Assembly (NCBI RefSeq): GCF_000003815.2
Contig: NC_049990.1
Location: 18,159,865-18,223,864, forward strand
Length of the DNA: 64,000 bases
Direction of reading: 5' to 3'
DNA from: Branchiostoma floridae
Lineage: Eukaryota; Chordata; Leptocardii; Amphioxiformes; Branchiostomatidae
The notes below the pieces were generated by a model. That model was not told where the DNA came from, searched no databases, and saw only the letters and a program-made list of their open reading frames with translations. Position numbers and translations under genes: made by a program. Shown here in pieces: positions 37,601 through 44,985 of this stretch; the first letter of the stretch is position 1, and the number at the start of each line of letters is the position of its first letter.

Positions 37601-40600
37601 AGGCAGAGAGAAACTACTACAACTGTAACTTCAGAACTGCCTACAAAATCACTTCTAAGTGAGTTCACTGATTTCTTTCTATCACAATCTGTAGTGAACA
37701 ATAGCTACGAATTAGCACTATGTTGGTATGCACACTACAGGCTAGGGGTACAGACACTACTGGGGGTATGGACACTACATGTATGTTGGTATGCACACTA
37801 CAGGGGTACAGACACTACAGTGGGTACGGACACTATTGTGGGTATGGACACCACTGAGGGTACGAACACTAGTGGCCTGGGGAATACAGACACTACTTGG
37901 GCTACGGACATTACTGGGGGTACGGACACTACTTGTCCGTTTGGGTACGGACACATCACATGAAGTACAGATACTACAGGGCCGCCATCACCACAGGGGG
38001 TAGGGACACTACAGAGTGTAGGTTATAGCTAGGCAGTAAGGACAGTACTGTTGGTATGGACACTACCAGGGTACAGATGATATCATTTCGTTGTACATGG
38101 TGTTACATGTATTTTAGAAAAGCTGTTCATGACAGCCATGGTGTTTTAGTGGTAGTAAACCTTTCTCTTTCATTTTTCAGAGTTTTGCAACAGGATCCAT
38201 ACCACAACACATGTCTTCCACTGCACGTAGCCTGCCTCACCGAGCTCAAGAAAACAACAGGTGAATGTCTCAATTATGTGTTTATGTCTGCTTAGGAAAT
38301 TTAAAACACAGCTTTGATACACTTAATACATCAATTGGCCATTAAAGCAACTTTCCCCACTATATAGGTGTAAAAAGAGGTACCTGACTTTTGTTGTGGA
38401 GGTGGTGGAAGGAGAGGGATGGACTCCACCTTTTAATACTGTAACCTAGACACAGTGGATAACAACCCACTCCCCTACTGCTTCTATTTCAAAAAGACTA
38501 TGGGACTATCTTCCCCATTACCTAACATTGCATAGAATGTGATAAAGCTTGGTTTTTGATTATCGGTCTTGTTGTTTCAGAGTTGTTCTATCTTGGCCAC
38601 AAGTTAGTGGACCTGTATCCCAATGACCCTGTAAGTACTGTTTTAACAATGTACAGGTTTTTTCTAATGTTTATCGTGAATTCTTCCCTTCTGGAATATG
38701 CTTGTTTTGCAGTACCAATGATTATTCCTAGGAGGCATTCCTACACTGTAGCTTACAGTACCAACTTCATTCAAATCATAACAGCAATATGTGCGTATAG
38801 CAAAACTTACAGTGTAGGCCATAACCAGCAATGTACATTTGCAAGATATCCTAAGAAATGATATTGTTTTGTGTTTAAACTGTCTATTTGTGCCTTGTTT
38901 TCCCAGGTTGCTTGGTTTGCTGTTGGTTGTTACTACTTGACAGTGGGGGGAAAGCATGACGTGGCCAGGAGATATCTCACGTAAGAATCATGACTCAACC
39001 ACACAGCTTAACAACAGTTAGAACTCTCAATGATTATCGTATCTTCATTAACTTGTAAAATGTTGGATTGGTTGCATCATTTTACTGCCCCACAGTAAGT
39101 TCAATGCCTTTGCAAATGTTTTAATCTCTTCCTTCAATGAGTACTCAATTACATGTTAATAATGTGCTTTTACTAACAGACTAAGCCTAAAAGTTTTATA
39201 CCTGAGTTCAAGTCTATTCTGGTACTGTATAGTAATCAGTACATTGCTATTGGGTATTTTGACCTGTACCTACATGTAAATGATTTTCATCATCATCATC
39301 TCGCGCGAGTCGCCCAAACCAAGTCTAGCCTCTCTATCCAGATGTTTCTGTCCCCCGTAACATTCTACGATGATTTTCTCCGTAATATAACTAGTACCCA
39401 GTACCGGTACACATCCCTACTACAGAATGGTCACACTGCAGTATTTCCATGCCTTGTCCCACAGGAAAGCCACCACCCTAAACAGAATGTTTGGCCCTGC
39501 CTGGCTGGCGTTCGGACACTCCTTTGCAGAAGAGGCAGAACATGATCAGGCCATGGCGGCCTACTTCACCGCTGCCCAACTTATGAAAGGGTGAGAAATC
39601 AACACCTTCATTCAAACTTTTGTGTGAAGAAAACTGTTATGGGAATATGCCAAATAGCAATTATTCAAGCAACTGAATATGATTTTGGAAATGGTTACAC
39701 ATTTCAGGTAGCATCCAATACCTTTCGTGAGCGTCACTGACAAAAGGTAGTGGATGCTACCTGAAACGTGTATCTTATTACCTGGATACGGGAGATCGTG
39801 CAGCGCATTGGGCTCAGGCCCAAGAGGTCCCAAGTTTGAATCCTGTCGTATCATTGATCTGGTGTCCTTGGGAAAGGCACTTCATACGACTTTCCTCACT
39901 TAACTCAGGTGTAAATGAGTACCTATCTGCGGCTTGTGGCAGTGACAGGCCTTTGTGCAGAACTGTTTGACCATATGTAGAAGATGTTGATGAAGCAAGG
40001 ACATATGATGTTGTCAGAAATGACAGTGACCATTTTCAAACTTACCGACTTGCTTGAGCAACATTTATACCAAGCGTATGTGGAAAAACTTGTGGAAATG
40101 CTGTTTTAGTGTATGACAATATGTAAAATAACATCCATCACACAGACCTGTGCTAAAGATCAGATGTTTTGCCCCCCTCCCCACCCCACCAACAGTTGCC
40201 ATCTGCCAGTGCTGTACATTGGTCTGGAGTACGGCATGACCAACAACCTGAAGCTGGCCGAGCGTTTTTTCAAACAGGCACTGAACATCGCTCCCGAGGA
40301 CCCCTTTGTCCTGCACGAGATGGGCGTGGTGGCCTTCCAAAATGGAGAGTGAGTCAACTGTAAACTTGTAACTATTTTTTTCCAAGTGTGTATTCTCAGT
40401 AATTCAGGGTTGGATACTTATTTTGGGGAGCAGGTCTACATGTAGGTGCATTGGAAAAGTTGGAGTGCACAACATAGAATAAAGTAGAATGTCAGCAGAA
40501 CCTGATCACAAACCATACTTCCAGTACATGTACATGTACATGTATATCTATTCAGGGTATCATATTAATGTCTGAAAATAAACAATGCCCTGTTTGTGTC

Positions 40601-43600
40601 TTCAGCCTTGATACAGCAGAGAAGTTCTTCATGGATGCATTGGAAAAGGTTCAGGCCATTGAAAAGGAGGTAAGCCTTGTCAGAAGGACAATCCCAACTT
40701 TCTATCAGTTTCTAGAGATTACTATACATGTTACATTCCAGGAGAATATTACCCTTGCTTGGTACAGTAATTCGCTGCTCTTTCATTGTTGTCTTTTTGT
40801 ACAGCTTTTCATTGTCATATAACAGCTTTTAGCTGTAACGTTGTTGTTTATTCCAGTGTCATTTCCAAACAAACAGTGATAAGAAGGTATCTCGACCTTG
40901 CTGGTCATTTTACCTAATGAAGTTATGACCTTGAAAGGTCATCAAACATCTAAGGGTGACACAGATGTCTTGCAGCATCAGCAATCATGTATTGGGATAT
41001 AACCTACTTTTGTCTGCTTACTGGAACAGGACTTGATTAGAACTTGTTCTTCCTGTTTTATTGCAGATGCTGACAGAGAAGTGGGAGCCACTACTGAACA
41101 ACCTGGGGCATGTGTGCAGGAAGCTGGAGTGAGAGCATGGTTTTTTTGGGGGGAAGGGGGAGGGGTCAAAGAACAAAATAAGAAGGAAAAACTTGGGGAA
41201 CCATCCAACAGATAATATAATAATAATAATATTAATAGTACACATTAAAGACTTGTATACAAGAACAATGCAAATGATAAACAGATTTCAATCTAACCAT
41301 AATAATACGGAACATAAATTCAAAAGTAATACAGTCAAACCTGTCTATAGCGGCCACTCAAGGGACCGGACAAATTTGGCCACTATAGACAGGTGGCCTC
41401 TGTATAGAGGTGGTAACTTGTAGATAAAATACCCAAGGGACCGACAAAAAGTGGCCACTATGGACAGGTGGCCCCTCTGTAGAGGTGGCCCCTAATACAG
41501 GTTTGACTGTATAACAGTCATAACAGAAGTTCAAATATAACAATGCTTAAGCAACTGAAGGTATTCCAATTTAGATAATGCAAATGCTGATAACGCAAAT
41601 GTTTATTTGCACAATATAGAGCAAAATACAATCATATCGCATTACATGAATAGTAACAGACTTTTATGATCACACAGAAAAAAAACCCATTCACCCATTC
41701 ATTGCCTTGATTTTTGGTTTCTGATTAGCACCTAGTAAATGCTGACATGTATGATCATTACCGCCAACCCCCCTCTAGTCTGTTGTCTGACCATGACTGT
41801 CGTTCCCCCAGACGTTATGAAGAGTCGCTGACGTACCACCGGCAGGCCCTGGTGCTCTGTCCGCAGAACCCCTCCACCATGGCCGCCATCGGTTTCGTGC
41901 ACAGCCTGCAGAGTCACTTTGACCTGGCCATTGACTACTTTCACAAGGTACACCCAGTGTAGAACACTTACATAGTAGATCTTGTATTCACTCCATGTCG
42001 TGAGTCAATGTACATGTATTACGTAAAACAGGGCTGTCTCTAGGACCCGTCCTTATGTCCTGGGATGGAAATTTGCTTGTTGGGACGGACCAAAAAATTT
42101 GACCCCATCCGCCCCACAAATGACATGAAACTGTTGAAAATACACCTCCGCAAATTTAAAATGACATATTTTACCAGGAAAATCAACCACATGGGCTTCC
42201 AAACAATTAGTTGGATGGAAAAAAATGTTAGGCTGGAGACATAAGTACACTGTTTTTTTCCCTTTCCAAAAACAATAAAGTTTCTAAGAAAAGAGAATTG
42301 GTTTACCAATCTTATTAAACGATTTCTAAATATATCACATAGAATTAAAAGATTTGTTTGGAACTACGCTATTCTTTCCATTGAAAAATAGACCTGTAAT
42401 TTGCATTGAGTATCCATTGTTTCTTTCGTGTTCATGATGAACTCCCTTCCACCATGTTTTTATTTAGACTTATTTGTCCATCATTCTTTTTTTTACTGCA
42501 AAGTATACGATAAGATAGAAACAATTGGAAAAGAAGTAGATTCATTCTTTTTACTTTGCAGGGGGGGGGGCGACCAACTTGAGGATTTGTCTATTCCAAA
42601 TTGAGGAAGGAAGCAGTGAGACATTATGCTCCATTTAAGCAGGGTGGATTGGCTTTACGCTAAATTTAGACATCAGTAAAGCAAAATGCACCAATTACTC
42701 AAATTGGCAAATTATGGTAGAGCGGTCTAGCTACAAATTACGTTGAATCAGAGCAGCTTATTACACTCCATGACTCCATGAAAAAGACATGCATCCCTAT
42801 TTAAGCTTGCCACCACCACCGCCCAAATGAAAAAAGTGTGTGATGCAGAAAAAAAAAGGCTAGTCTTATGTAAAGAAAATACTGTAAATGCAGTTAAATT
42901 CGCAAAGAGTGTTCATGGTGGTTTTAAGTTTGCGGTAGCACCATAAACTGTAGTCACATATTATTATGGAAAAATGTTTGCGGTGGTTTTAAGTTTGTGG
43001 CAAAGTGGTTACTGTGAAAATGTAAAGTTCAACATAAAACCACCGCGAACATTTCTGCGTTTACAATACTTGCCACACAGTTCCTACTTCTTTGCACATT
43101 GTGCGTAATAACACGTGCAGTTGACAGCATACAAAGTATCCAAGAAAAGATTATTTAATATCTTCACAGGTCAGTATATTCTACTGACAAGCCCATATGG
43201 CATCCTAAAGAAAGCCAACCGATGGCTGAACAGTCTCAATCTCAGGCATTTCTTGTAATGATTTTTTTACAATGTTTTAAATGGTAGATGATCAGGTCTG
43301 CCTCCATGCCCGCTGCCTGACTTTAAAACTGAAGACACTGTTGAGTGGCACATTTCCCGAGCCAGACAGCAATCAAAATTAGCATGATTTGAGTAATCCT
43401 TCATTTTATAATTAAGATATGATGCGCAATCAAAGTACTCACAGAGTTTTTTTGTTCATGATAGGATAGGGGAAATGATGTTTGCACTGTTCAGATTTGT
43501 CATTGAAATGATGAGGTACATGTAGTATGGTAGTTTTAAAATTTTTGAAATAACGTTTGTGATGTCTTTTCATGATTTGATGTCACTACAAAAGCCATGA

Positions 43601-44442
43601 AACAAAAGCAATACAACTGTTTCACAAGTTAACATTATAATTTTTCTCAATCAGACTTCTGCTCCCCAATGGTTTGTTGTTTTGCCACAGGCTCTGGGTC
43701 TGAGGAGAGACGACACCTTCTCTGTCACCATGTTGGCTCAGACTATAGAACTGTACATAGGGGAGATGAAACCTTACGAAGGTTGGAATTCATTGTCTCT
43801 AATGCAATATTACTGTACTCATGTTTCATGGTAGCGTGAGAGAGATATGCTGTAATTATATATTGCCTTGTAGATTGATTCTTACTTTTGTGAATATTGT
43901 CAATTTCAAAGGCTCTTGATATCAATGCTGAAAGATTATAATATCAATACTGAAAGCTTATGATATTAATATGGAGCACTGGGAGAACCTTTCTAATGAC
44001 TTATCCTGATGGAGATACGATCTGTCTCTGCAGAAGGTAAACTGATGAGTAGTACAGAAGAAAAGCGTATCCGCAGAAAAGAAATCTGCAAAGAACCAAG
44101 TCGGCTTTTATATGTACCTTATGTTACACCTGATACCTGACTGTCTTTCTCAAATAGCACTGTTTGTTCATAGCTGATGCTAGCTGTCAAAGCTGTAAAA
44201 AATTTTCATCCATCTCATGATATCACAAACATTTTCTCCTTCCAGGCGCAGAGGAGCTGCCTGAGAAGTTTGAGGGGATCCCCCTGCCGGAGTATAACGT
44301 GGCTGACGTCGGCGAGGTGAAGCTGGGAGACGTGACAGCCGAGCTGAAGCTGGAGGGTGACGGACCCATGATGTTAGAATCCTGGGGTCAGGACGCCAGC
44401 ACATCTTCACTGGATATAGAAGTGGAGATGGAGGATGGCTAA
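13643..44442 (+). CDS. CDC16: CDC16 (APC6), anaphase-promoting complex TPR subunit, complete, 18 exons
   Basis: Exons: 13643-13735, 14405-14459, 15090-15187, 34712-34750, 35580-35717, 36239-36398, 37022-37116, 37525-37658, 38181-38260, 38581-38630, 38907-38980, 39465-39590, 40196-40348, 40606-40669, 41067-41128, 41812-41947, 43691-43781, 44246-44442. All have AG/GT borders and the phases sum to 1845 nt, 614 aa plus stop, close to the vertebrate protein (about 620). CDC16 is a TPR scaffold of the APC/C ubiquitin ligase that drives mitotic exit. TPR-type helices run through the whole chain, for example LYIGLEYGMTNNLKLAERFF, FVLHEMGVVAFQNGDLDTAE, LLNNLGHVCRKLERYEESL and YHRQALVLCPQNPSTMAAIG. The acidic C-terminus ends EVEMEDG. 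Intron 3 spans 15188-34711 and contains two antisense LRR genes. The start ATG has no in-frame ATG upstream before a stop. Confidence 0.97.
14009..14217. repeat. Five spaced copies of TTGACAGGAT(G) in CDC16 intron 1
   Basis: The undecamer TTGACAGGATG (or a one-base variant) occurs at about 14010, 14056, 14125, 14166 and 14207. It is preceded by ctat, acta, ccat or actg and separated by 40-70 bp of otherwise unlike sequence. Confidence 0.7.
14823..15040. repeat. Foldback MITE, family 'TTAGTTCACCTTTATCC', copy D (best preserved)
   Basis: The ends taacgttagttcacctttat and ataaaggtgaactaacgtta are perfect inverted repeats. The interior is also palindromic around the caagatattgcag centre. It lies in CDC16 intron 2, about 50 bp upstream of exon 3. 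Confidence 0.85.
15238..15405 (+). mobile_element. tRNA-derived SINE
   Basis: It begins with an A-box-like ggcgtaagtggtagaacgtt. A B-box-like gggtttgatactc follows about 45 bases on, then the family core tgcccttgggaaaggcactt. The same core is present at 39870 and, inverted, at 18270. It lies in CDC16 intron 3. Confidence 0.65.
15601..15943. mobile_element. hAT-type non-autonomous element with 8-bp target duplication
   Basis: The ends CAGGCTTTTAGCCAGG and CCTGGCTAAAAGCCTG are perfect 16-bp inverted repeats. The flanks gttctgat (15593-15600) and gttctgat (15944-15951) are an exact 8-bp target duplication, the hAT signature. It is 343 bp long, without a transposase. The right half (gtccccagacccccttcaat, then a gcg-rich stretch) also resembles the end of the 22342-24091 element. 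Confidence 0.9.
15967..16050. repeat. (CA)n microsatellite
   Basis: An interrupted cacaca run with aaacac, tgcac and cgcac variants. Confidence 0.9.
17874..18372 (-). mobile_element. tRNA-derived SINE, long form, with A-tail
   Basis: Read on the minus strand it begins ggcagtgtagcacagtggta (A box), followed by ggttcgaatcc (B box), then the core cccttgggaaaggcacttta. A long tail ends in poly-A, seen as the poly-T at 17876-17890. A 3' fragment of the same family lies at 61866-61945 (gtcccttcagtttac...aactgatttccaagg). Confidence 0.75.
18511..18692. mobile_element. Tc1/mariner-type MITE, 182 bp, copy 1
   Basis: The ends are TACAGTCAAACCTGT and ACAGGTTTGGCTGTA. The interior has nested ggccact..gacaggtggcc palindromes. 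It is nearly identical to the copy at 41330-41511. A degenerate copy is visible at about 50385-50475 and a trace at about 61770-61825. Confidence 0.85.
19931..20293. mobile_element. hAT-type MITE with 8-bp target duplication
   Basis: The ends CAGGGCTTTAGCCAGC and GCTGGCTAGAGCCCTG are inverted repeats with one mismatch. The exact 8-bp duplications actgcaat lie at 19923-19930 and 20294-20301. It is 363 bp long with no transposase. The right end also appears alone inside the 22342-24091 element (about 23739-23754). Confidence 0.92.
20551..21025. mobile_element. TTAA-flanked MITE (piggyBac-like target), 475 bp
   Basis: The inverted ends agggacataatgta and tacattatgtccct are flanked on both sides by TTAA (20547-20550 and 21026-21029). 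The interior is GC-rich relative to its surroundings. TTAA target duplication is typical of piggyBac-type elements; no transposase is present. Confidence 0.8.
21980..22335 (-). other. Displaced 3' flank of the first LRR gene
   Basis: This stretch is closely similar to 28121-28480, which lies immediately 3' of the second LRR gene. Both contain ctcttcttcctgacagactc, ttttattgatggacaggata and agatagccagtgcagagaca-type phrases. TTTATT at 22128-22133 and at 28267-28272 gives AATAAA on the minus strand in both copies, so it is the likely 3' UTR and polyadenylation region. Here it is separated from its gene by the 22342-24091 insertion. Confidence 0.8.
22342..24091. mobile_element. 1.75 kb hAT-type element inserted at the 3' end of the first LRR gene
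   Basis: The ends CAGCGTTCCCGCCAGG and (inverted) CAGCGTCCCCGCCAGG are terminal inverted repeats with one mismatch, and the gacgcat motif inside them is also mirrored. The exact 8-bp target duplications gttaagag lie at 22334-22341 and 24092-24099. Only small open frames are present, so it is non-autonomous. It carries a nested end of another hAT family (ggctagagccctg, about 23740) and a block tttaccgggggagcatgccc (about 23960) related to dispersed repeats. Confidence 0.9.
23915..24274 (-). pseudogene. In-frame continuation of the copy 1 tail beyond the stop codon
   Basis: Directly behind the TGA at 24275-24277 the same frame stays open to 23915. It begins with three further repeat cassettes, two of which keep the tyrosine core (TYWSWET, TYWPWEI). 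It then crosses at about 24091 into the hAT-type element, so the last 50-odd residues (from about NQRPRQVLE) are transposon-derived. Before the insertion the frame would have ended a few codons after SLPLN, because flank and repeat rejoin as cccataa. It is translated only if the TGA is read through or is absent in other alleles. Confidence 0.7.
24103..24700. repeat. 72-bp coding minisatellite (YWPWEI units) of LRR copy 1
   Basis: The units read, on the minus strand, as SLPLTIPNTYWPWEI followed by RSxNTxRRA. About nine are present, including those behind the stop, and three consecutive ones are virtually identical. The unit length is a multiple of three, so the frame is kept through copy-number change. 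Confidence 0.9.
24275..27586 (-). CDS. LRR type I membrane receptor with repeat-rich cytoplasmic tail, copy 1 (intronless)
   Basis: This is a single open frame. The first in-frame codon is GTG at 27586, and real starts are ATG 27568, 27538 or 27526; 27526 gives the cleanest signal peptide (ASVIMLYYLVLLTACTASAS). Numbering from 27586: a Cys-rich N-cap (about 43-95), four to five LRRs (about 130-265, such as LSRLGLDFNRL, LTFLTLSNNRI, LRWLNLQNNKL, LTYLNLGGNSI), and an unrecognised ectodomain of about 280 residues with paired cysteines. A membrane segment follows at about 552-574 (VIPVVVSTGGILLVLLFAGL), then a tail of about 530 residues. The tail has five TYWEIPD units (21 aa), five YSxQSVDRLLQTYG units (26-32 aa) and seven YWPWEI units (24 aa). 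The ORF stops at a TGA inside a repeat, with more units in frame beyond. Ligand unknown; an immune-type or adhesion receptor is an inference. It is nested antisense in CDC16 intron 3. Confidence 0.85.
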   Translation of the reverse strand: MIIVISMITKRCILIIMSFRMGASVIMLYYLVLLTACTASASLCWPHCNRDAWSNCVHDTMIIPFGRDNAKSVCILCNGKEGSAVPVSNIPAESCLPQMQMHAFALRRNPIGVLSARKLSALHYSTSRISLSYLVLIDDEIEEVGENTFSGFRRLSRLGLDFNRLTHVKESWFTGLQLTFLTLSNNRIEQIDPGCFRNMTTLRWLNLQNNKLRVVDSAWLHGPNRYLTYLNLGGNSIKSLPQTIFEGMKIDEFYMQGSAMSCLDWGASGIWQQQELSTFYVSGDKLATVHDEMPHRMGWSLALHDGIIQYRQVISVEVPNFFLCVKKDKRRSETSLELRWKFDSVKTVPRPTQKNQGPSVCFMHFGDSSERSITTQPPFVVFAAHGHPEKMERYYEGKCKQVWEHNLGITVALKPDNSILQLVSMGVGNTSQADVAIMVDNTPDTRTVSTTHSEASQNHSSFHTPTTNTQQLTCILLSKYGQPVFINIPKFSLKVHKECPVYNGDTTTDQASFRTSKPKTRPPNTEEHRSLTMMASMSTMQANPQQNTPAPETLVIPVVVSTGGILLVLLFAGLLLSRCLQKLRNKSPRDHSFQTPPGGIVSCRSLPANLQTVQSIYHGSSDTSTVHTYWDIPDHLAAAQRTLPGLPNTYWEISDHLAAAQRPLPGLPNTYWEIPDLVAAAQRPLPGLPNTYWEIPDLVAAAQRPLPGLPNTYWDIPDHLAAAQRPLPGLPNTLESDSDDDDEHIRFYSAVSEPSLPTVTKTRQNPQTYLDSNVASSYSNQSAGRLLQTYEVARGDRYRRVATYRKASSYSKQSVDRLVQTYGVARGDRYHRVATYRKATSYSKQSVDRLLQTYGVARGDRCCRVATYSNQSVDRLLQTYGVARGDRCCRVATYSNQSVDRLLQTYGVARGNRYRHGTYRKAYTNWSQVVSAGEGAQNTPFQAPLDRALPNTYWPWEIQGEGTRTASLPLTIPKTYWPWEIRSYNTPRHASLPTLPNTYWPWEIPGKGTLNTPRRASLPLTIPNTYWPWEIRSDNTSRRASLPLTIPNTYWPWEIRSDNTSRRASLPLTIPNTYWPWEIRSDNTSRRASLPLTIPNTYWPWEI
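24826..25262. repeat. 78-96 bp coding minisatellite (YSNQSVDRLLQTYG units) of LRR copy 1
   Basis: Five units on the minus strand. The two middle units are 26 residues and nearly identical; the outer ones carry an extra YRKAS/TS extension. The paralogous gene has only one unit (about 29030-29110). Confidence 0.88.
25388..25715. repeat. 63-bp coding minisatellite (NTYWEIPD units) of LRR copy 1
   Basis: Five 21-residue units on the minus strand (TYWEIPD followed by HLAAAQRPLPGLPN). The paralogue has two clear units at about 29240-29360 plus a degenerate third. Confidence 0.9.
27612..27950 (+). mobile_element. tRNA-derived SINE immediately upstream of LRR copy 1
   Basis: The A-box-like gatagctcaactggtaacag is followed by a B-box-like cggttcaatcc (about 27692). 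The tail phrase atataccctgctactgaaac is shared with the SINE at 55655-55945 (ataccctgctacagaaacag). Only about 45 bp separate it from the first ATG of the receptor gene. Confidence 0.8.
28523..31315 (-). CDS. LRR type I membrane receptor with repeat-rich cytoplasmic tail, copy 2 (intronless)
   Basis: A 930-residue single open frame from ATG 31315 to TAA 28523; an internal Met at residue 11 gives a tighter signal peptide (KQFCLVLVIVTATIAPAKC). The order of parts is as in copy 1: Cys-rich N-cap, LRRs (LHELGLDFNRL, LGVLSLSNNRI, LLVLNLENNML, and so on), conserved non-LRR ectodomain, a membrane segment at about 569-591 and a repeat tail. The tail is shorter: two TYWEIPD units plus a degenerate one, one YSNQS unit, and five YWPWEI units plus a decayed SWPLEI. 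The frame ends cleanly after PWEIPGAGVGT. The membrane-proximal ectodomain is almost the same as in copy 1, while the LRRs differ at many positions. No intron is needed. It is nested antisense in CDC16 intron 3, about 0.9 kb upstream of copy 1 in transcription order. Confidence 0.88.
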   Translation of the reverse strand: MKSYPCLVRKMNLLAVSKDTPKIKQFCLVLVIVTATIAPAKCCFPGCSSVPWSNCIQKTKVPTFTAEKEDPCILCQELGRNVTTVRMTSAPDSDCVLHMQKEFAIRGHPFGFLSVQKLESFDFDNSMSSLFLIDAEITDMEDHIFFAHEVDNDHNEPAFSHLHELGLDFNRLTHVKHSWFTGLVHLGVLSLSNNRIAQIDQECFAGLPNLLVLNLENNMLRVVDPAWFLGTSMVNMLFLGANNIKNLPQGIFNEMQIDKFSMQGSAMSCLDWGASGIWQQQELSTFYVSGDRLATVHDEMPHRMGWSLALHDGFIQSRQVISVEVPNFFFCVKKDNRRSKTPLELRWKFDSVRKVPRPTQKHQGPSICFMHFVDSSVRNITIQPPFVVFMIHGHPQKMERYYEGKCKQVWEHNLGITVALKPDNSILQLVSMGVGNTSQADVAIMVDNTPDTQTVSTTHSEASQNHSSFHTPTTNTQQLTCILLSKYGGTISFNIPKISLKAHKECPVYKGDTTTDQASFPTSKPQTRSPTTEEHRSLTMTNQFQSIQTMMASMSTMQANPQQNTSAPETLVIPVVVSTGGILLFLLLAVLIRRNCLHKIPQDNSVQTPPAIVSCRSLPANLQTVQSISYGSSDTSTVSAAQDHLLSVPHTYWEIPDHLAAAQRPLPGLPNTYWEIPDHLAAAQRPLPSLPHTLESDSDDDDEHIHFYSAVAEPSLPTITKTRQNQQTYLESNGATSYSNQSAGRLLPIYRVALGDRYHRVAAYRKAYTNWSQVVSAVEGAQNTPFQAPLDLALPNTSWPLEIQGEGTQTASLPLTIPNTYWPWEIRSYDTPRRASLPLTIPNTYWPWEIRFDNTPRRASLPLTIPNTYWPWEIRSYNTQRRASLPLSIPNTYWPWEIPGKGTQKAWRASLPTLPNTYWPWEIPGAGVGT
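28545..28890. repeat. 72-bp coding minisatellite (YWPWEI units) of LRR copy 2
   Basis: Five intact minus-strand units plus one degenerate unit, homologous to the array at 24103-24700. The sequence tctcccatggccagtaggt recurs at each unit. Confidence 0.9.
31440..33535. repeat. 2.1 kb higher-order minisatellite upstream of LRR copy 2
   Basis: The base unit is about 20-24 bp, of the form cttctgacaaaatgcactcacta, with variants (tgtactcac, aacagaatacaatcac, gacaagatgcactc). Longer cassettes repeat as well: tttctgagttctgaca...atgctttcactaccagata recurs at about 31860, 32280 and 33275, and caattttcccctcaaaatac recurs at about 31968, 32387 and 33152. The first pair is spaced about 420 bp. It starts about 120 bp upstream of the receptor start codon. 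Confidence 0.9.
33540..33650. repeat. Fragment of a dispersed element with a G-run
   Basis: The sequence aaatttcctggagggggggg followed by tgcctccagacacccttaga resembles blocks within the hAT-type elements (gtccccagaccccctt at 15860; gcatgcccccggacccccta at 23970). Its ends were not found. Confidence 0.4.
33850..33990 (-). other. Third, diverged copy of the LRR-gene 3' flank
   Basis: The phrases ataagggacacagaaatatgc and tactcttcttcctgatactagtagtcagacta align in order with 21980-22090 and 28130-28230 (ataagggacatacgaatatgc, aactcttcttcctgacagactc). No LRR coding sequence is attached, because the minisatellite occupies the adjacent ground. Confidence 0.5.
35170..35395. repeat. Foldback MITE (caactggata...tatccagttg family)
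   Basis: The arms ccaactggatagaattggga...ggtcagacgtttcaggca and tgtctgaaacatctgacc...aatttctatccagttgccg are inverted copies. Related half-elements occur at 4303-4395, 36615-36725, 39660-39772, 40010-40062 and 47283-47350, with the shared phrase ggtagtggatgctacctgaaa. Confidence 0.7.
37724..38085. repeat. Minisatellite in CDC16 intron 8, about 18-21 bp unit
   Basis: About fifteen imperfect copies of a gggtacggacactact-like unit (variants gggtatggacactac, ggtacagacactac, ggtatgcacactaca). Confidence 0.88.
39771..39925 (+). mobile_element. tRNA-derived SINE, same family as 15238
   Basis: A-box-like gatcgtgcagcgcattgggc, B-box-like agtttgaatcctg, then tccttgggaaaggcacttca and gactttcctcacttaactca. 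It lies in CDC16 intron 12. Confidence 0.7.
41330..41511. mobile_element. Tc1/mariner-type MITE, 182 bp, copy 2
   Basis: The ends TACAGTCAAACCTGT and ACAGGTTTGACTGTA are perfect inverted repeats. It has the same length as, and very few differences from, the copy at 18511-18692. It lies in CDC16 intron 15. Confidence 0.9.
42031..42240. mobile_element. Possible truncated hAT-type end
   Basis: CAGGGCTGTCTCTAGGAC at 42031 has the CAGGG start of hAT ends and heads a distinct block (ggatgg..atttgcttgttgggacgg). No matching right end was found. Confidence 0.3.
42880..43069. repeat. Palindromic MITE, 'TACTGTAAATGCA' family, copy 1
   Basis: It begins tactgtaaatgcagttaaat and ends accgcgaacatttctgcgtttaca. 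Inside are gcggtggttttaagttt-type repeats. Diverged relative to the copy at 47354-47556. It lies in CDC16 intron 16. Confidence 0.75.
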
Positions 44443-44985
44443 TCTACATGCATATCCTCCCCTGCTCACTACAGTCTACACAATTAGATAATGTGGTCAC
44501 TGTCGCATTTGTCTCGTCACGAATATGCAAATGAGCTTGCTTCGATTTCACAACACAAATTGACTTTGTGGTCATGATATCAGAGCAAGGTCATTTGCAT
44601 ATTGGTTGTGAAATTGGAGCAATGTTATTTGCATATTCGTGACGAGACAGTAACCGATAATGTCAGGAATCTCCTTGGTGCTGAAATGTGTGGCATTGCT
44701 AGTACATAACCATGAGATGGAAACCTTCCTCTCAAGATTGTTTCTTTACATTGGACATCTTTAAAATTATTAAAAAATAGATATAGAACACAAGTGGAGA
44801 TTGAGGACGGTTGATCTGTAAGCGTATACTCCCCTGCTCACTACAGTCTACATCACGAGATAATGTCAGGACTCTCCTTGGTGCTGAAATGTGGGGAGCT
44901 ATTGTTACATAACCATGAGATGGAAACCTTTCCCTCATCATTGTTTTTTACATTGGACATCTAAAAAACTGTCAAAAATAGAGAA
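44413..44985. repeat. Tandem duplication of the CDC16 terminal codons and 3' UTR
   Basis: The stretch from gatatagaa (44413) through the stop codon and UTR is repeated from about 44780, with shared phrases such as cccctgctcactacagtcta, ctccttggtgctgaaatgtg and cataaccatgagatggaaac. Copy 1 (367 bp) is longer because it holds a 161-bp MITE. Copy 2 no longer reads in frame. An ATTAAA at 44769-44774 could serve polyadenylation. Confidence 0.88.
44495..44655. mobile_element. 161-bp foldback MITE with 8-bp target duplication
   Basis: Target duplications gataatgt lie at 44487-44494 and 44656-44663. The inverted arms are ctcgtcacgaatatgcaaat and atttgcatattcgtgacgag, and the outer ends are ggtcactgtc and (inverted) ggttactgtc. 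The tandem duplicate downstream carries the uninterrupted site gagataatgtcagg (about 44860). Confidence 0.9.

Noticed and set aside
31440-38085. CRISPR-like repeat arrays
   Set aside because: The repeats are contiguous, degenerate minisatellites without constant-length unique spacers, in an animal intron.
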